Positions 12,720 through 24,782 of a stretch of 64,000 bases of DNA are shown in pieces. Within the stretch, counting starts at the first letter, position 1; the number at the start of each line of letters is the position of its first letter. The notes under the pieces were generated by a model. That model had not been told where the DNA came from and made no database searches. It saw only the letters and a list, made by a program, of their open reading frames with translations. The position numbers and the translations under genes were made by a program. Origin of the DNA: Nageia nagi (Eukaryota > Pinophyta); contig JBITNC010000001.1 of NCBI GenBank assembly GCA_050084985.1, forward strand, positions 90,024,001-90,088,000. The letters are read 5' to 3'.

Positions 12720-14010
12720 TTTTTGGAGATTTGTTTATAATGTAGAGGTCATCTTTCACTTAACCTTTCACTAAAATGGAAATTCCCTTTTTCATGCACC
12801 AAGAGTGTGAGTTAAACTTGAAAGAGTAACCTTTCCTTGCAACCTAAATTACAAAAAGAAGGTTCATAGTTAGTTTAGGCACATAAAATATGTTCTTAAT
12901 AATCTTTCCTTATATCAACACACTCCCAATACCTTGAATGTGAAGGACTAAATTATCACCTATTACAATAGCAACTTTACTATACTTATGAAAATTTTCA
13001 AACTGAGTCTTTTTGAAACACATGTGATTAGTGCATCCAAAATCAATAATCCAATCATTTGAAAAAGTGTGATACTTAGAGTAAAAAGCAACAACATAAG
13101 TAAAATTCTTGTTCTTCTTCTTGTTATTAGATTTGTTTGATTTTTTAGATCCTTTTTCACCTTGATATTTCTTTTTCTTCTAGTAATAAGCTTCCTTATG
13201 ACCATAAATGCCACAAAAATTACAATCTTCATCAAATTTGGCTTTGGATTTTCTTGTCTTATCAAGGTCATAGTGCTTCTTCTTTCCACCTTTCTTCAAG
13301 TTTTTTTCATATCATAAGAACCCTTGTTTTTGGATATGGACCTTCTTTTTTAAGTGAGGTTTCATTAGTTCCAAGGCCATAGAATATTCCTTAGGATAAA
13401 GATTCAATGCTTTATTGTTAAGTGTTTCTTCATGTTTCAAGAGAAGCCCTAATAGATTTTATAAGAAGAACACTTTTTTTATCATCAAGACTTGTTTCAA
13501 TAACAATCATAATCTGACTAAATTTAGTAGAGAGGCTTTCAAAAATGATGAATGTAAGAAACTCATCATTGATCCAATTACAACCACATCCCATAAGCTG
13601 GTTCCTAAGTTAATAACCTTATTTAGATATATTACCACACTTTCATTTTCCTCTTGACATAATTATAGTAACTTCTGAAGAATGGTGAACCTTATAGAGA
13701 ATTTGGTGTCAAGGTATATACTCTTTAGTTTATCCCAAGCTTCTTTTACAGATTTTGAAGAAGATATCATGAGAAGGATTTCATCTAAAATAACATGAAA
13801 GATCATAGAAGTTGCCAAATCATTCTTTGTATTATAAGCTTCAAGTTCCTTCTCCCCTGATCGAGCAACTTGGTTTTCACTAACAATCATACAAAGTTTC
13901 CATGTTTGAAGTTCTACTTTCATCCTAGATTCCCAAATACCATAGTTGGAACCATATAGGATATTCTTGGGTATAAAAGAGTCTCCTATTGCAAAAAAAT
14001 ATGAAGCTGA
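12720..14010 (-). pseudogene. Copia gag and protease remnant, copy A
   Basis: On the minus strand, gag is readable from about 14,010 (RMKVELQTWKLCM) through SSSKSVKEAWDKLKSIYLD near 13,735. A knuckle follows near 13,225 (CNFCGIYGHKEAYY, in which the last cysteine is replaced). The protease region has DFGCTNHM near 13,040, a decayed form of the D-S/T-G active site, then KDDLYIINKSPK, which normally ends the protease part. The next readable domain is reverse transcriptase, so integrase is missing. Confidence 0.7.
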
Positions 14011-15334
14011 TAAACAATGTAAGCATACATGTTAAATTTAAAACATTAATTATACAAATACATGTTTAAAATAATCAATAAATCAAATGCTTAAATTGTT
14101 GACAAGAATTATAATAATACATCCAACATTTTCATCATAAATTATAATCATAGAGAGAAGAAGAATTGAGGTTTTTTTTTCTTGTCTAAACTTAAACCTT
14201 CACCTGGATGCCAGGTCCTACCAATCCTCAACCAATTCACCTTGGGCAATAATATACTCTCACAAGAAGAAGTACTAGCTATTTTTCAAGGTTGTGATGT
14301 ATGTTGGATAATCCAAATTAATTATCTTGATTAAGTTTTTAGTTTTACTTCTAGGTTATTAGGATAGTCCTTGAATAGATTACCGAACATGTGGTATCAC
14401 TACATACATGCCTATCCATCCATATGGAGTTAAATCCAAACCAACAGAGGACTTAGGGGTAATTAAGAAGCACAAACTTTTCACCACTTGGATCATAGGA
14501 TTAAAAAGGCTCTATTTTTCCTTATCCACATCTCATAACTCCCCAAATAAGTCATGTTATAGAATAAATATGCAGATGTGTTCATTTTAGAGGAAGCATT
14601 TTCAATGTTTGCGTAATTTATAAATAAAGTAAATATGCAAAACAAATAAAGTGCTTCAAAATGAAAAACTTCATACACATCATCCATAAGTATGAGCCTA
14701 AGAGTTGAATGAGTTTTGTTATAGCCCCTAATGGATCTCTTTACAAAGGTTCATTAATTTTAAGTAACAAAAAATTAGGAAATGCACCCCCTTGTTACTT
14801 GGACTTAAAAAAATAATTCCTTATTTGCAATTTATCATCAATAAATTCATAAGAAAAAAAATATTTAAGAGAACTTTTATCCATCCACATGTGTACAAAA
14901 TAAGAGTAATCATGGATTAAGATAAAACATTAATCCATGCATTCATAAAATACCTTAAGTATATAATTCCCCCCTATATTTTTTCTTAAATGCATTATTA
15001 ATAAAGTCCTTTATTATAATTCTCACTTAGGTAAGATGATAATTTAGCAAATAAAGAAATATTAGCCTTAAAACAATTGCCTATAAAAATTAGCCAAAAC
15101 TGGTTAGTAATTTTGAAAATAATATAATATCTACTTTGAACAAATTTGCTAAATAAAAACTTTATAATCAAAGAACCAAAATGGTTAGTAATATAAGTAA
15201 AATTTGACAAAGAACATAGTAAGAAGAAGATTATACCTTCAAGCCTTTTTACATCAACAAAGTAAATAAAAGATATAGTGGAAGGACCTTTAAAGATGTT
15301 GAAGAGCAGCCTTCAAGAATGGTTTTGATACACT

Positions 15335-15779
15335 TGAAAAAAATAACCCTTTCTAAATTAAGTTCTAATCTACCAAGGTCTCAAGAAGGCACTCACAACA
15401 TCAACACAATAGCACAATAACACAAACCAATTTCATAATGAAGAAAAGATATAAAATGGTTCCTCCCTTCTTGGGAGTACATCCACCAACCAAGATATTC
15501 TTATTCTCAAATACATCTCTTACATAATATCTTCCTATGTCTCTAATCCCTAAACTTATAGCATAACTCTTCTTCAAAACTAATTACAAGGAGAGAGCGG
15601 TACACATTTGTTTATAAGATGAAACCCACTCTTTAACCTCCCTTTTATCCAAGGGTAAGGTTAAAGATTTTTCTATTTTTATTCCTTTAATGCTTTAAGG
15701 TATCTAAATATACTTTAATCATTAAGCGAATTTACATTAAAGAGAAATATTACACAATATTACATTACAAATTCTAACA
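15335..15779 (-). repeat. Copia 5' LTR, copy A
   Basis: 445-bp LTR, minus-strand orientation, starting TGTTAGAATTTGTAATG at the right edge. It contains the family's conserved stretch of TGGTTCCTCC and GGGAGTACAT (as written on the plus strand), also present in all other LTR copies of this family in the window. Confidence 0.8.
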
Positions 15780-17661
15780 CCTCACTCTTGGGGTCTCACA
15801 TTCATAATACACAGCCATATCTTCAGACATAGGCTCATAAAAAATAATAATAAACTAGATCACAACCACAAAATATAGATGGAAAAACACCATAGCTCAC
15901 ATTATCATACATGAAGATAGCACATCCACTGGGTAACTTTGCTAAAATGTCTAACCTTGTAGACTTCAAAGAGTCCACTATTTATAATATTCTATTCACA
16001 AAATGGATGGTTTTCCACCATTAATGACTATAGCTACCCTAAATATTGAATAAAATTAAATATTTATAGTATTTACAAAATATTCTATGGCTACAACTAA
16101 TTAAGAAGCATGGTTCATATGCAGCATCGCTTCTTATAATCTATAGATCTTCAATCTCATACTTGTCCAACCGTAATTAGCTACTTTTATCTCTAATCAT
16201 GGTCCATTTGGAACTATCTCTACATTTATGAGGTATGATTTGCCATTTGTATAAGCATAATCAAATTATCTCAGTATTTGAAGGCCACCCAACTCTCTGC
16301 AACCATTAAATACTTTTGTATGTAGTCCTAGTGTCAAATACTGTAAGGGTGAAGGAAGATGTAACATTCAAACTTGAGAGTGAACTACTACTTCCACATG
16401 GAAATGAGTTGTAGTTGACACATTGGTAGAGTTCCATGGGTTATACACTCTTGATTAAGTGGATTTGGGTGTTCATCAACTCTTACAATCTTTATTTTTC
16501 CCTAGCAGATCTTTTTATACATTGATGGGTATTGCTAAAACCTAAAATTTATCACCCATCAATTTCTCTTGAAAAGTGTGATATCATATCTCAAAATTGG
16601 CATGGTTTATTGAATATGGATTTATGAACATCTCCCACCAATTTCTCCTAAAAAATGTAATGTCAACACTCATAATTAGTAGGGTCTGTTGAATATAGAG
16701 CTAAGAATATCTCCCATCAATTTCTCCTAAAAAGTATGATGTCATCACTCAAAATTTGTAGGGTTTATTGAATGAAAAGTTGCAAACATCTCCCATCATG
16801 AAGAACTATCAAGAACACCAACTGACTAAGCCATTTGGAGCATGCTAATTTTCATCAAAAAGTATGACATCATCATTGAATTTTCATGAGCCCTACGTCA
16901 CTTAACTTTTATGATAATGACCATTACATGACTTAACAAAAAATTGACATCTATATACAACAGGGTCTCAAAATAACCCTTGGAATATACAAGACCAAAA
17001 CTTAACTAACTAGACTTGAGAAAGGGCCCAAAAATAATATCCAAAATTAAGACCTCAATTATATATACCAAAACATAAGTAACCTGACTCTTAATATGGC
17101 CCAAACTTGACTTATATATATATATATATATATAGACTCTATATAATACTTCTCAAAAATAAGACCCAAACTAAACCTAAACAAATATTAGAAATGACTC
17201 TATATAATACTTCCCAAGAATGACTTAGAAAAATATAAACTATATATAATACTTCCCAGGAATGACTTATAAACTTCACTCGACTATGAATCATACATAT
17301 ATCTTGGACATGACTCATTAAACTATGTATAAACAACACCCTCCTTATGAAAAAATGGTAGTTGACTATGATTTGGTAATACGAATATGACCCAAAAATA
17401 TCTTAAATAAGACTAAGCCACAGCTAAGTGCATATATACAAGACTCTTAAGCAAATACCAAGAATATACAATGTAAACTTAGGATTGAATTTTGTACAAG
17501 TATTTACAATGAGAAAGAAATGGGAAATATAGAAGAAATTTTATTAGGAGAGAATAATGAATGAATGAAAGAACATTACCTCTTAGGTTGTAATTTTGCA
17601 AGAATAACAATCTTTAGATGACTCTTTGGTGTCTTCAGCCTATTGAAGAAGAGAACCCTCA

Positions 17662-18051
17662 TGATCAAGTGACTTTTCCATTGGGTTGGAATCCTTCTCT
17701 CTTTATTTTTTAAAAAGGTTCCTTGTCCATTAGGTAGAAGTCCTTTTTTTTAGGTCAAATTCTTCCCAATAGTATAGTCTTTCTTTATGGAAGTGATAGC
17801 TCTATAAATCTAGGTTATCGAGAAGAATTTATGGCACTGCTTCTTATGAATCTATGAACTAGAGGTTCTAGGGTTCAAACAAATGACTCATATGATAGCA
17901 AAGTTGCCAATAAGGTTTAATGAAACCTTATAACATTTAAAGAACAAGGGTGATAGCCTACTAGACAAAGCTATCTCGCCTATTTAAACCCAAATAATTT
18001 GAATTTTTGATTATGTCCAACCAAGCATGCCAAAAATAAATGTTATACTAT
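17662..18051 (-). other. Second gypsy leader, copy A
   Basis: Equivalent to 9,150-9,527. The primer-binding-site candidate is at 18,015-18,032 (minus TGGCATGCTTGGTTGGAC). There is no coding sequence between it and the next LTR, so the LTR-leader-LTR arrangement is repeated. Confidence 0.55.
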
Positions 18052-20022
18052 TGATCAGAATGATGTAACCTAAGGGTTTTGTCTAGCAAGTTATACACTA
18101 ATTTGATAATAGCAAGGTCCTTGAAAGAGCATAAAGTGGTAGGATAGTGTGCTAGTGGGGTTTTCTACTCAATCTCTAAATTACAGGTCAACTCCTATCT
18201 ATGAAGAATGTTAAAGTAATAGGAAAGGGATAAAAGAGGTCAAGAGTAATAGGAAAGTGATAAAAATCTAAACTACTAAATATGAAAAGGAAATAACATG
18301 AAATCAAACTAAAATAGATAGCTTGGGCATAACTCCATAGGTAGTAATCCATAATTAATACTAAGAATAGATCAACTTCCTCACTCTTTGGGTCTCATAT
18401 TTGCAATACATAGCCATAGCTTTAGACATAGCCTCATACACAACAATAATAAAACTAGATAATAGCCTCAAAATACAAAGGAAAAAACACCATAGAATCA
18501 TATTATCATACATAAAGATAGTACATCCATTGGGAAACTTTGCTAAAATTTATGATCTTGTAAACTTCAAAGAGTCCACTATTTATAATGTTCTATTCAC
18601 AAAATGGGTGGTTATCCACCATTAATGATTACAAATACCCTAAATATTGAATAAACTTAAATATTTATAGAAGGTTCTATGATTGCAACTAATTAAGAAG
18701 CATGGTTCATATGAAGCAATGATTCTTGGAATCTATAGATCTTGAATATCATACTTGTCCAACTATAATTAGCTACTTTTGTCTCTAACCATGGTCCATC
18801 TAGAACTATCTTTGCATTTATGAGGTATGGTTCACCATCTCTATAATCCTAATCAAACTTTCTCGATAGTTAACAACCACCTAACTCTCTACAAGCATTA
18901 AATACTTATGTTTGTACTCCTAGTGCTGAATATTGTAAGGGTGAAGGAAGATGTAACATTCAAATCTAATAGTGAACTATTGCAGGCAGAGTATTAGGGG
19001 TCATACACTCTTGATTAAGTGGACTTGGGTGTTCATCTTCTCTTACAGTCTTTATTTTTCCCTACCAGTTCTTGTTATACATCAATAGGTATTATTGAAA
19101 CCTAAAATTTATCACCCTTTTATTTCTCTTAAAAAGTGTGATATCATTGCTCAAAACTAGTGGGGTTTATTGAATATGGATTTATGAACATCTCCCATCA
19201 ATTTCTTCTAAAAATGTGACATCATTAATCAAAACTAGCAGGGTCTATTGAATATAGAGTTATGAATATTTCCCATCAATTTCTCCTAAAAAATGTGATG
19301 TCATCACTTAAAACTAGCAATGTTTATTGAATGAAGAGTTGTGAACATCTCCTACTATGAAGAACTTCAAGACCACCCATTAACTAAGCCATCTGGAGCT
19401 TGCTAATTTTCATCAAAAAGTATGATGTTATTGTTGGATTTTCATGAGACCTACTTCACTTTACTTTTATTACAATGCCCATTACATGACTTAACCAAAA
19501 TGTGACACCTATATACAACATGTCCTAGAAATAACTCCCAGACTATACATGATCGAAACTTAAGTAACTAAACTTGAGAAAGGGATTGGAAATAATACTT
19601 GAAATTAAGACCCAAACTATATACACCAAAACATAAGTAACTTGAGTCTTAATAGTGTCCAAACCTTACTTATAAATATACATAGACTTTATACAATACT
19701 TCTCGAAAACAACACTCGGAATAGACTTAAACAAATATCAAAAATGACTATATAATACTTCTCAAGAATGACTTAGACAAATACAAACTATATGCAATAC
19801 TTCTTGAGAATGACTGATAAACTTCACTGAGCTATAACTCATACATATATCCCAAATATGACTCATTCAACTATGTACAAACAACACCTACCTTATGATA
19901 AAATGGCAGTTGACTATGACTCGATAATATGAACATGACTCAAAAATACCTTAAACAATACCAATCCATAACTAAGTGTATATATATAAGACTCTTAAGT
20001 AAAGGCCAAGAATATACAATGT
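18052..20022 (-). repeat. Gypsy LTR 3, copy A, truncated
   Basis: The third LTR matches the others from TGATCAG (18,052) to 20,022, where similarity stops abruptly and unrelated sequence begins. About 200 bp at the right (minus-strand start) is missing. TGACATCA-like modules lie at about 19,140-19,430. Confidence 0.7.
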
Positions 20023-20860
20023 AGTATAATGATTTATATCTAGCCTATGAGCATAATCCCATTTATCCATGGAGAATACTTATCCATCATACATCGATGC
20101 ACTACAAGTAGAAGTAGAAATTGAATCACAATCCTAGTGATATGATAATCTTGATATGTATATTTTATACCAACCAAACTTACATTCCAAATCAATAAAC
20201 TATCAATTTAACCACCTCAAGAATCACCTATAGCTAGATGGGAAATGTTGTGTCAACTTTGTACAAGAGAAATATATATAACTAATAAATGTACATCAAT
20301 TCAAAAACCACTACAATAATTCTATCAAATAGTCCAAATAATGGGAATACACACTACTTAGAACTTCCTTGTGATAGGTGTTAAAACTAGAGAAATGTTC
20401 ATTATACCAAATTGTCAAATATTTGGATCACAAAATCATTGGATTGACCAATTCATAGGAAAGAAATTCCTAAATGATATGGAAGTATACCTAAAAAAAA
20501 TTCCAAGAGCCTTCTCTATGCAACATTATCAACCACAAATATATCAACTTATCAAATAAACTAAACCTAAATCATTTCTCAAAGAAACATGTTTTACATA
20601 TGTCCCATTACTAGAAAATGAACAACCACAACCATATAAGGACCAATATAATAATAACCCTCTCTCTAATAGATACTAGAATGATAACCAAGGAAATGAA
20701 AGAGGGTGAGGTGGATGATACAAAGGAGGATACAATAATTAGAGATAAGTTCAAGGCTAAAGAACTCAATGCTTCAATTGTGGAGATACTACACATTGCC
20801 ATTTTGATTATCCTCACCCTAAAGCATTTATCAAATGCCAATTTTTTTAGTAAATGAATA
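20023..20860 (+). pseudogene. Retrotransposon gag remnant with a degenerate zinc knuckle
   Basis: The plus strand carries broken frames. Near 20,780-20,815 one reads CFNCGDTTHCHFDY, a CX2CX4HX4C retroviral-type knuckle in which the last cysteine has become tyrosine. Upstream is a Q/N/P-rich stretch typical of gag linkers. An ORF at 20,371-20,559 precedes it but has no recognisable domain. The element type cannot be decided. Confidence 0.4.
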
Positions 20861-21029
20861 ATCATGGATACATCAATCTCAATAAACTTTATTATAATAT
20901 GAAAAATAAATATTGAAAATTGAAAATAATAATAAAAATTCTCAAGTAAGTGCTAAAACTATGAGAAGGGTTCCATTTGTAACCACCCATAGGGTTACTT
21001 TTGCAAAAATAAAAGATCCATCTACTAGT

Positions 21030-21505
21030 TGATGGAATTGAAGGATTCCATAAACCAAGATCACATTGAAGCTTCTCGAACAAATCTAGCATTCATCCTT
21101 CTAGCAAAGAAATAATCAATCACACATAAAAAAAAAGCACATCATGTATAGTGGTTCCTCCATCTCTTGGGAGTACATCCACTTTGAACCATCAATTTAT
21201 TACTTCTCATAAGATAACTCTCCTACAAATTCTCAAAAATTCTTCTGCAAAGCTCCTACAAGAACATCTCTACAAGACAAGCATTACGATGCTTCATCAA
21301 GTTACATAATGAGAGGGGTACCTTTCTATTTATAAGAAGAAACTCACCCTTTAACCTTCCTTTTACCCAAGGGTAAGGTTAAAGTTGTTTCTATATTTAT
21401 TACTCTTTCTATATTTATTCTCTTAATGCTTTAAGGTATCTAAGGATACTTTGAGCATTAAGTGAATTTACATTAAAGAGAAATATTACATTACAATTTC
21501 AAACA
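21030..21505 (-). repeat. Solo LTR of the same copia family
   Basis: A diverged copy of the LTR bounding the copia elements at 9,861 and 40,785. It keeps TGGTTCCTCC, GGGAGTACATCC, TTTATAAGA, the CCAAGGGTAAGGTTAAAG tract and the AGCATTAAGTGAATTTACAT tract. It starts TGATGG, ends AAACA, and is flanked by a near-matching 5-bp repeat (CTAGT at 21,025-21,029 and CTACT at 21,506-21,510). No internal region adjoins it, so it is best explained by LTR-LTR recombination after an old insertion. Confidence 0.7.
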
Positions 21506-21510
21506 CTACT

Positions 21511-22490
21511 GAAAGAAATAAAATAGGGAATTAAGAAAAATAACCCATACTAAATATAAAATTAATAAATGAATAGAACCAAGATATTATACCTTCTACC
21601 CATATCATGACTCACTCAGGAACCAAGAAGTTAGAACTCATTGAATCTATCATCCAATAGATAATAGTTGAAATAAAATATCTAAATTTTTATGAATATC
21701 AATAAATTATCAAAACAATTTAAGATCTCATTAATACACTATAAAAATAAGGATACCAATAAAATTAGGTACACACTCCTAGTCCGAACAAGGAAGAAAC
21801 CAAACTTCTAAAATAATTTTTCACACTACTAAAAGAAGATGATCTCACAACAAATTTCAAATAAATATAAAAATATTGGAACAAAAATATTGAAGATACT
21901 AAAAATTTATCTGCAACAAAAACCAAGAAACCATGGAAGAAGATGTCTTTCTCGATTGATATTGATTGATGCATAATTGGATATTAGGTTAGCAAAGAAT
22001 GTGATGGTAAACCTAGGAACAAATATTAATTTACTATGATTGATAGAGATATGGAGATAACTCAAATTTTTAACATTAGAACCTACTCAATATAATATCT
22101 CATTGACTAATAGATTAGTAGTCTGATCATTAGGGACGATGAAAATATGCAAATCTATATCCTAGGTATTAATTAATATGATAATTTTGATGTTATCGAT
22201 AAGGAAGATAATAATAATTTAGAGTATATAGCTCTATTAGATCTCAAATGATTTATCAATAACAATAGAATTATAAATATTAAAATATAAGAATTAATCC
22301 TCTCAAGTGAAGAGTATGAAGCACATATACCATTAAATAAATGCATAAAAAAAGCATACACTAAAACTCCCAATCTCAATAGTGATAATGATAGCATAAA
22401 CAAAAGTAACTACATGGGAATCGATACACTATAAACTTTGACTACACTAGTAAGTGTCCAAAGTTGAGTCCCACTTTGGAAGAAGTCATT
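21511..22490. other. Unassigned AT-rich stretch
   Basis: No domain, LTR edge or tandem repeat seen. Reading frames on both strands are short. Confidence 0.4.
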
Positions 22491-22495
22491 GTAAC

Positions 22496-22823
22496 TTAGT
22501 ATTTTTTAATGTGAGCTTGAGATCCTAGGAACAACCTTGAGATCTCGGATAGGATCAAATTTATAAGCCTAGTTATGATCTTGGGCCTTGAATATAACCA
22601 ATCATGGCTTCCCTCCCAAGCCATTATAGTCATTTTCTCCATTGAAGGAAACAACTTGGTGACACCCATAGTATTAGGAGCTATAGTCCTGACTTGGAAG
22701 TCCCTTTTTTCCCTCCAACTTATCCTTGTAGTGATAACCATCATTCCCCTTTTGAGGTATGTCCTAGAATCTCTATTTTGGTGTTTTTTTGGTAAAAAAA
22801 ATGGCTATTTTTATTTAGATTAA
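22496..22823. other. Unknown segment open on both strands
   Basis: A minus-strand frame (22,744-22,496) and an overlapping plus-strand frame (22,575-22,823) are both open for 82 codons. Local composition is richer in G+C than its surroundings. The minus frame contains FQVRTIAPNTMGVTKLF and MAWEGSHDWLYSRP; I do not recognise it. The contrast with its AT-rich neighbours suggests a less decayed insertion or a remnant of a coding exon, but no family match can be claimed. Confidence 0.25.
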
Positions 22824-23310
22824 GGGTTTGGGTAAAAAATATATTTTTTTTTTCTAGATTAAGGGTTTATTGGGTCAAAATGAATATTTTTATGTAGATT
22901 AGGGGTTTACTACCTGTAAATGATGATTGTTATTGGGTTTACTAGATTTAGATTAAATTTAAAAATAATAAATTATGTGTTATATTATTAATTTTAAAAA
23001 AATTATATATTATATTAGAAATAAAACTTTGATTGTACATGTTTTAGATTAAATTAATTGTACATGTTTTAGATTAAAAGTATTGTACATGTTTTAGATT
23101 GTACATGGGTTTATTGGGTTTAGATTAAATTTAAAAAAAATATATTTTTTTTCACATATTTTGGTAATCCAAAAAAAAAAACCATAATATTAAGCTTAGA
23201 GTCCCTTAAAACCCTAAACCTTAAATTTGTAAAATCATAAACCCTTAGACCTTAAACTTGTAAACCCTGAACCCTGAAAATCTTACTTAAAACCCTAAAC
23301 CCTTAAAACT
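22815..23310. repeat. Inverted telomere-like repeats around an AT-rich core
   Basis: At 22,818-22,915 the unit TAGATTA(A/G)GGGTTT occurs three or more times (AGGGTTT strand). At 23,203-23,300 the opposite strand appears as degenerate AAACCCT units (AAACCCTAAACC, AAACCCTTAG, AAACCCTGAACCCTGAA, AAACCCTAAACCC). Between them TTGTACATGTTTTAGATTA is repeated in tandem (about 23,033-23,105). These are not perfect telomere arrays. Confidence 0.6.
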
Positions 23311-23519
23311 TAAAAACCATATACCATAGGAAAAAAGCCCTTATATAATCCATTTTCAATCTATCCTTTTAGATTATTCTACCTTGATTTGCATCCATAC
23401 TTCTAGAAAATCCCCTAATATTGAGCTTAAAGTCCTTAACAACTTACATTATGATACTAAGTCACACCCCCCTAATTGATCTTCTTACTTCTAATTGAGA
23501 TTGTAGCTCTCTTAAAAAT

Positions 23520-24000
23520 CTTCTTCATGGCCAAAATTATCAAGGAAGAGGATATGAACAAGATATTAAAAGGATTTTTATGGTTATTTAGGATGAGGGT
23601 TCTTTTCTTATGCAAATGGGGGCTTTATTTTGATCCAAACTCTTAAAAAATTTATAAAATACCATTTTGGGTAACTCTCCCACATTTCCCTTTTCAGATT
23701 TGGTATAGTAAAATTTTTCTTCAGATCACAAGAGTAATAGGAGATCCTATAATGATTTATTTAACTACAAGATCCCAATCAAGGATGATATTTGCTATAA
23801 TGTGTGTCATTATGGACCTAGATGCAAAGTTTACAAGGTCTATGAAGCTAGTTTTAGATGAGAGGAATGAGGTAAAATAAATCAAATATGAGAATAGACC
23901 CTTTTACTTCTTTTGTATAAAATCAAGATTATCCTCTAGCTTGTGTCCCTTCATGAAAAAATTATAAATTCATTAGGAGACCATAACAAAGGGAAACTCA
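23520..24000 (+). pseudogene. Plant L1-type LINE ORF1 remnant (DUF4283-like)
   Basis: Plus strand. After KRFLWLFRM, the frame reads WGLYFDPNS, then PFWVTLPHFPFQIW, a stretch near SRMIFAIMCVIMDLDAKF, and finally IKYENRPFYFFC. This order (W..P.FDP, PVW..LP.LP..W, AR..V..D, V.YE..P.FC) is the signature of the nucleic-acid-binding ORF1 of plant LINEs, which coats element RNA before target-primed reverse transcription. At least two stops interrupt it and the terminal CCHC knuckle is lost. No endonuclease or RT follows, so it is a 5' fragment or its 3' part has decayed beyond recognition. Confidence 0.55.
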
Positions 24001-24782
24001 AATTCATCACTTAGGAACATTCTTAGAAATATTATCTAATACTTATAAATTATAAGATTATCAATCAAAATTATCATTCATATTATCAAAATTCACATCA
24101 TGCTTATTATGAAGCATCAAGGTAAATGATCAATTTCAATTTTTATCCTTATTTTTCATCCAAATCCTTTTATATTTAGGTTATTAGTTCAACAAAGGCA
24201 TTCAAAAGCACCTTAAGGAAAAACAGGGCAACAAGTGTGCTCATGCATGCTCTCACCTATCCTTTTCATCTTAGGGTTAAGGATAGATCTCCCACCATAT
24301 AATAACATGATTAAGCATTTCATATTTATCATTTCCAATAACATTGATTTTGAAAGAGCAATAATAGAGGCAAGACCAAACATGAATTTACATAAGGGTC
24401 TTTGTTTGTTCTTAAATTATGACCAACCTAAATTACCATTTTTAACTTCTTAGACGTTTCATTTACCAACCTATTACTATTTTTTATTTCCTTGAAGCAT
24501 ATTTCCTTACTCTATCAAAACTCACTCATACTCTTAATGATTTATAATCTTCTAAGTCCCATTGGTTCGTGTGCATTTACCCTGATCTCTTTAAAGATTT
24601 CTTGTTGTTTCATATTGCATGTTAAAAAGGTTTTAACTATTACATGAATGTTTTATAAATATTTTATTATTAGCTTGATTTAATATTGTCTAGATTTGAA
24701 CTAAATTATTAGGAATTATAGATATTTAAATTTAATGTAGTTATATTTATTCTTCTAATTATTAATTCATGCAAGTGACTAT
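24001..24782. other. Unassigned AT-rich stretch
   Basis: No recognisable domain. It lies between the LINE remnant and the 3' end of the minus-strand gypsy LTR. Confidence 0.35.

Larger units (their letters stand above)
9861..15779 (-). mobile_element. Copia element lacking integrase, copy A
   Basis: A 5.92-kb Ty1/copia element on the minus strand with a target repeat CCTCA at 9,856-9,860 and 15,780-15,784. The 3' LTR is 9,861-10,275 and the 5' LTR 15,335-15,779. A polypurine tract (minus TTTAGGGGGAG, 10,276-10,286) adjoins the 3' LTR. A primer-binding site resembling initiator-Met tRNA (minus TGTATCAAAACC, just left of 15,335) adjoins the 5' LTR. The reading frame passes from protease almost straight to reverse transcriptase, so the integrase core and the RT start are missing. 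The same element at the same site with the same deletion is found in block B. Confidence 0.85.
9528..17661 (-). repeat. Gypsy LTR 2, copy A, split by a copia element
   Basis: LTR sequence at 9,528-9,860 resumes at 15,785 and ends at 17,661. The interruption is the copia element at 9,861-15,779, flanked by CCTCA on both sides. The minus-strand TATA box (around 15,980) and TGACATCA-like modules (about 16,580-16,870) lie in the same relative places as in LTR 1. An (AT)n run sits near 17,113-17,134. Confidence 0.7.
4880..20022. repeat. Duplicated block, copy A
   Basis: This stretch is collinear with 35,847-57,279 in direct orientation. Both hold, in order, a 2-kb old-element tract, one gypsy LTR plus leader, a second LTR with a copia element inserted at the same base, a second leader and a third LTR. 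After subtracting the two insertions private to copy B, the shared lengths agree closely (about 14.24 kb in A, 14.31 kb in B). In one 300-base stretch I compared (6,940 against 37,870) I counted about 18 differences, near 6%. Copy A continues to 20,022, whereas B is cut at 57,279 by a gypsy insertion. Confidence 0.9.
6939..20022 (-). mobile_element. Chain of three gypsy LTRs joined by leader segments (copy A)
   Basis: A unit of about 2.6 kb starts at 6,939, 9,528 and 18,052 (the middle one is lengthened by a 5.9-kb copia insertion). Each unit is an LTR of about 2.2 kb (plus-strand ends TGAT and CCCTCA) and, between LTRs, about 380 bp of leader. On the minus strand the leader starts just after the LTR end with a primer-binding-site-like TGGCATG...GGGAC sequence. 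No gag or pol remains between LTRs. The third LTR is truncated at 20,022. The family's coding element, also minus strand, is probably the one at 24,783-34,910, whose LTR is a diverged relative. Confidence 0.75.

Noticed and set aside
17113-17134. AT microsatellite as a regulatory site
   Set aside because: A simple (TA)n expansion in LTR 2 of copy A; shorter in the other LTRs, with no sign of function.
23203-23300. True interstitial telomere array
   Set aside because: AAACCCT units are broken by T-rich inserts and vary in length; listed as telomere-like only.
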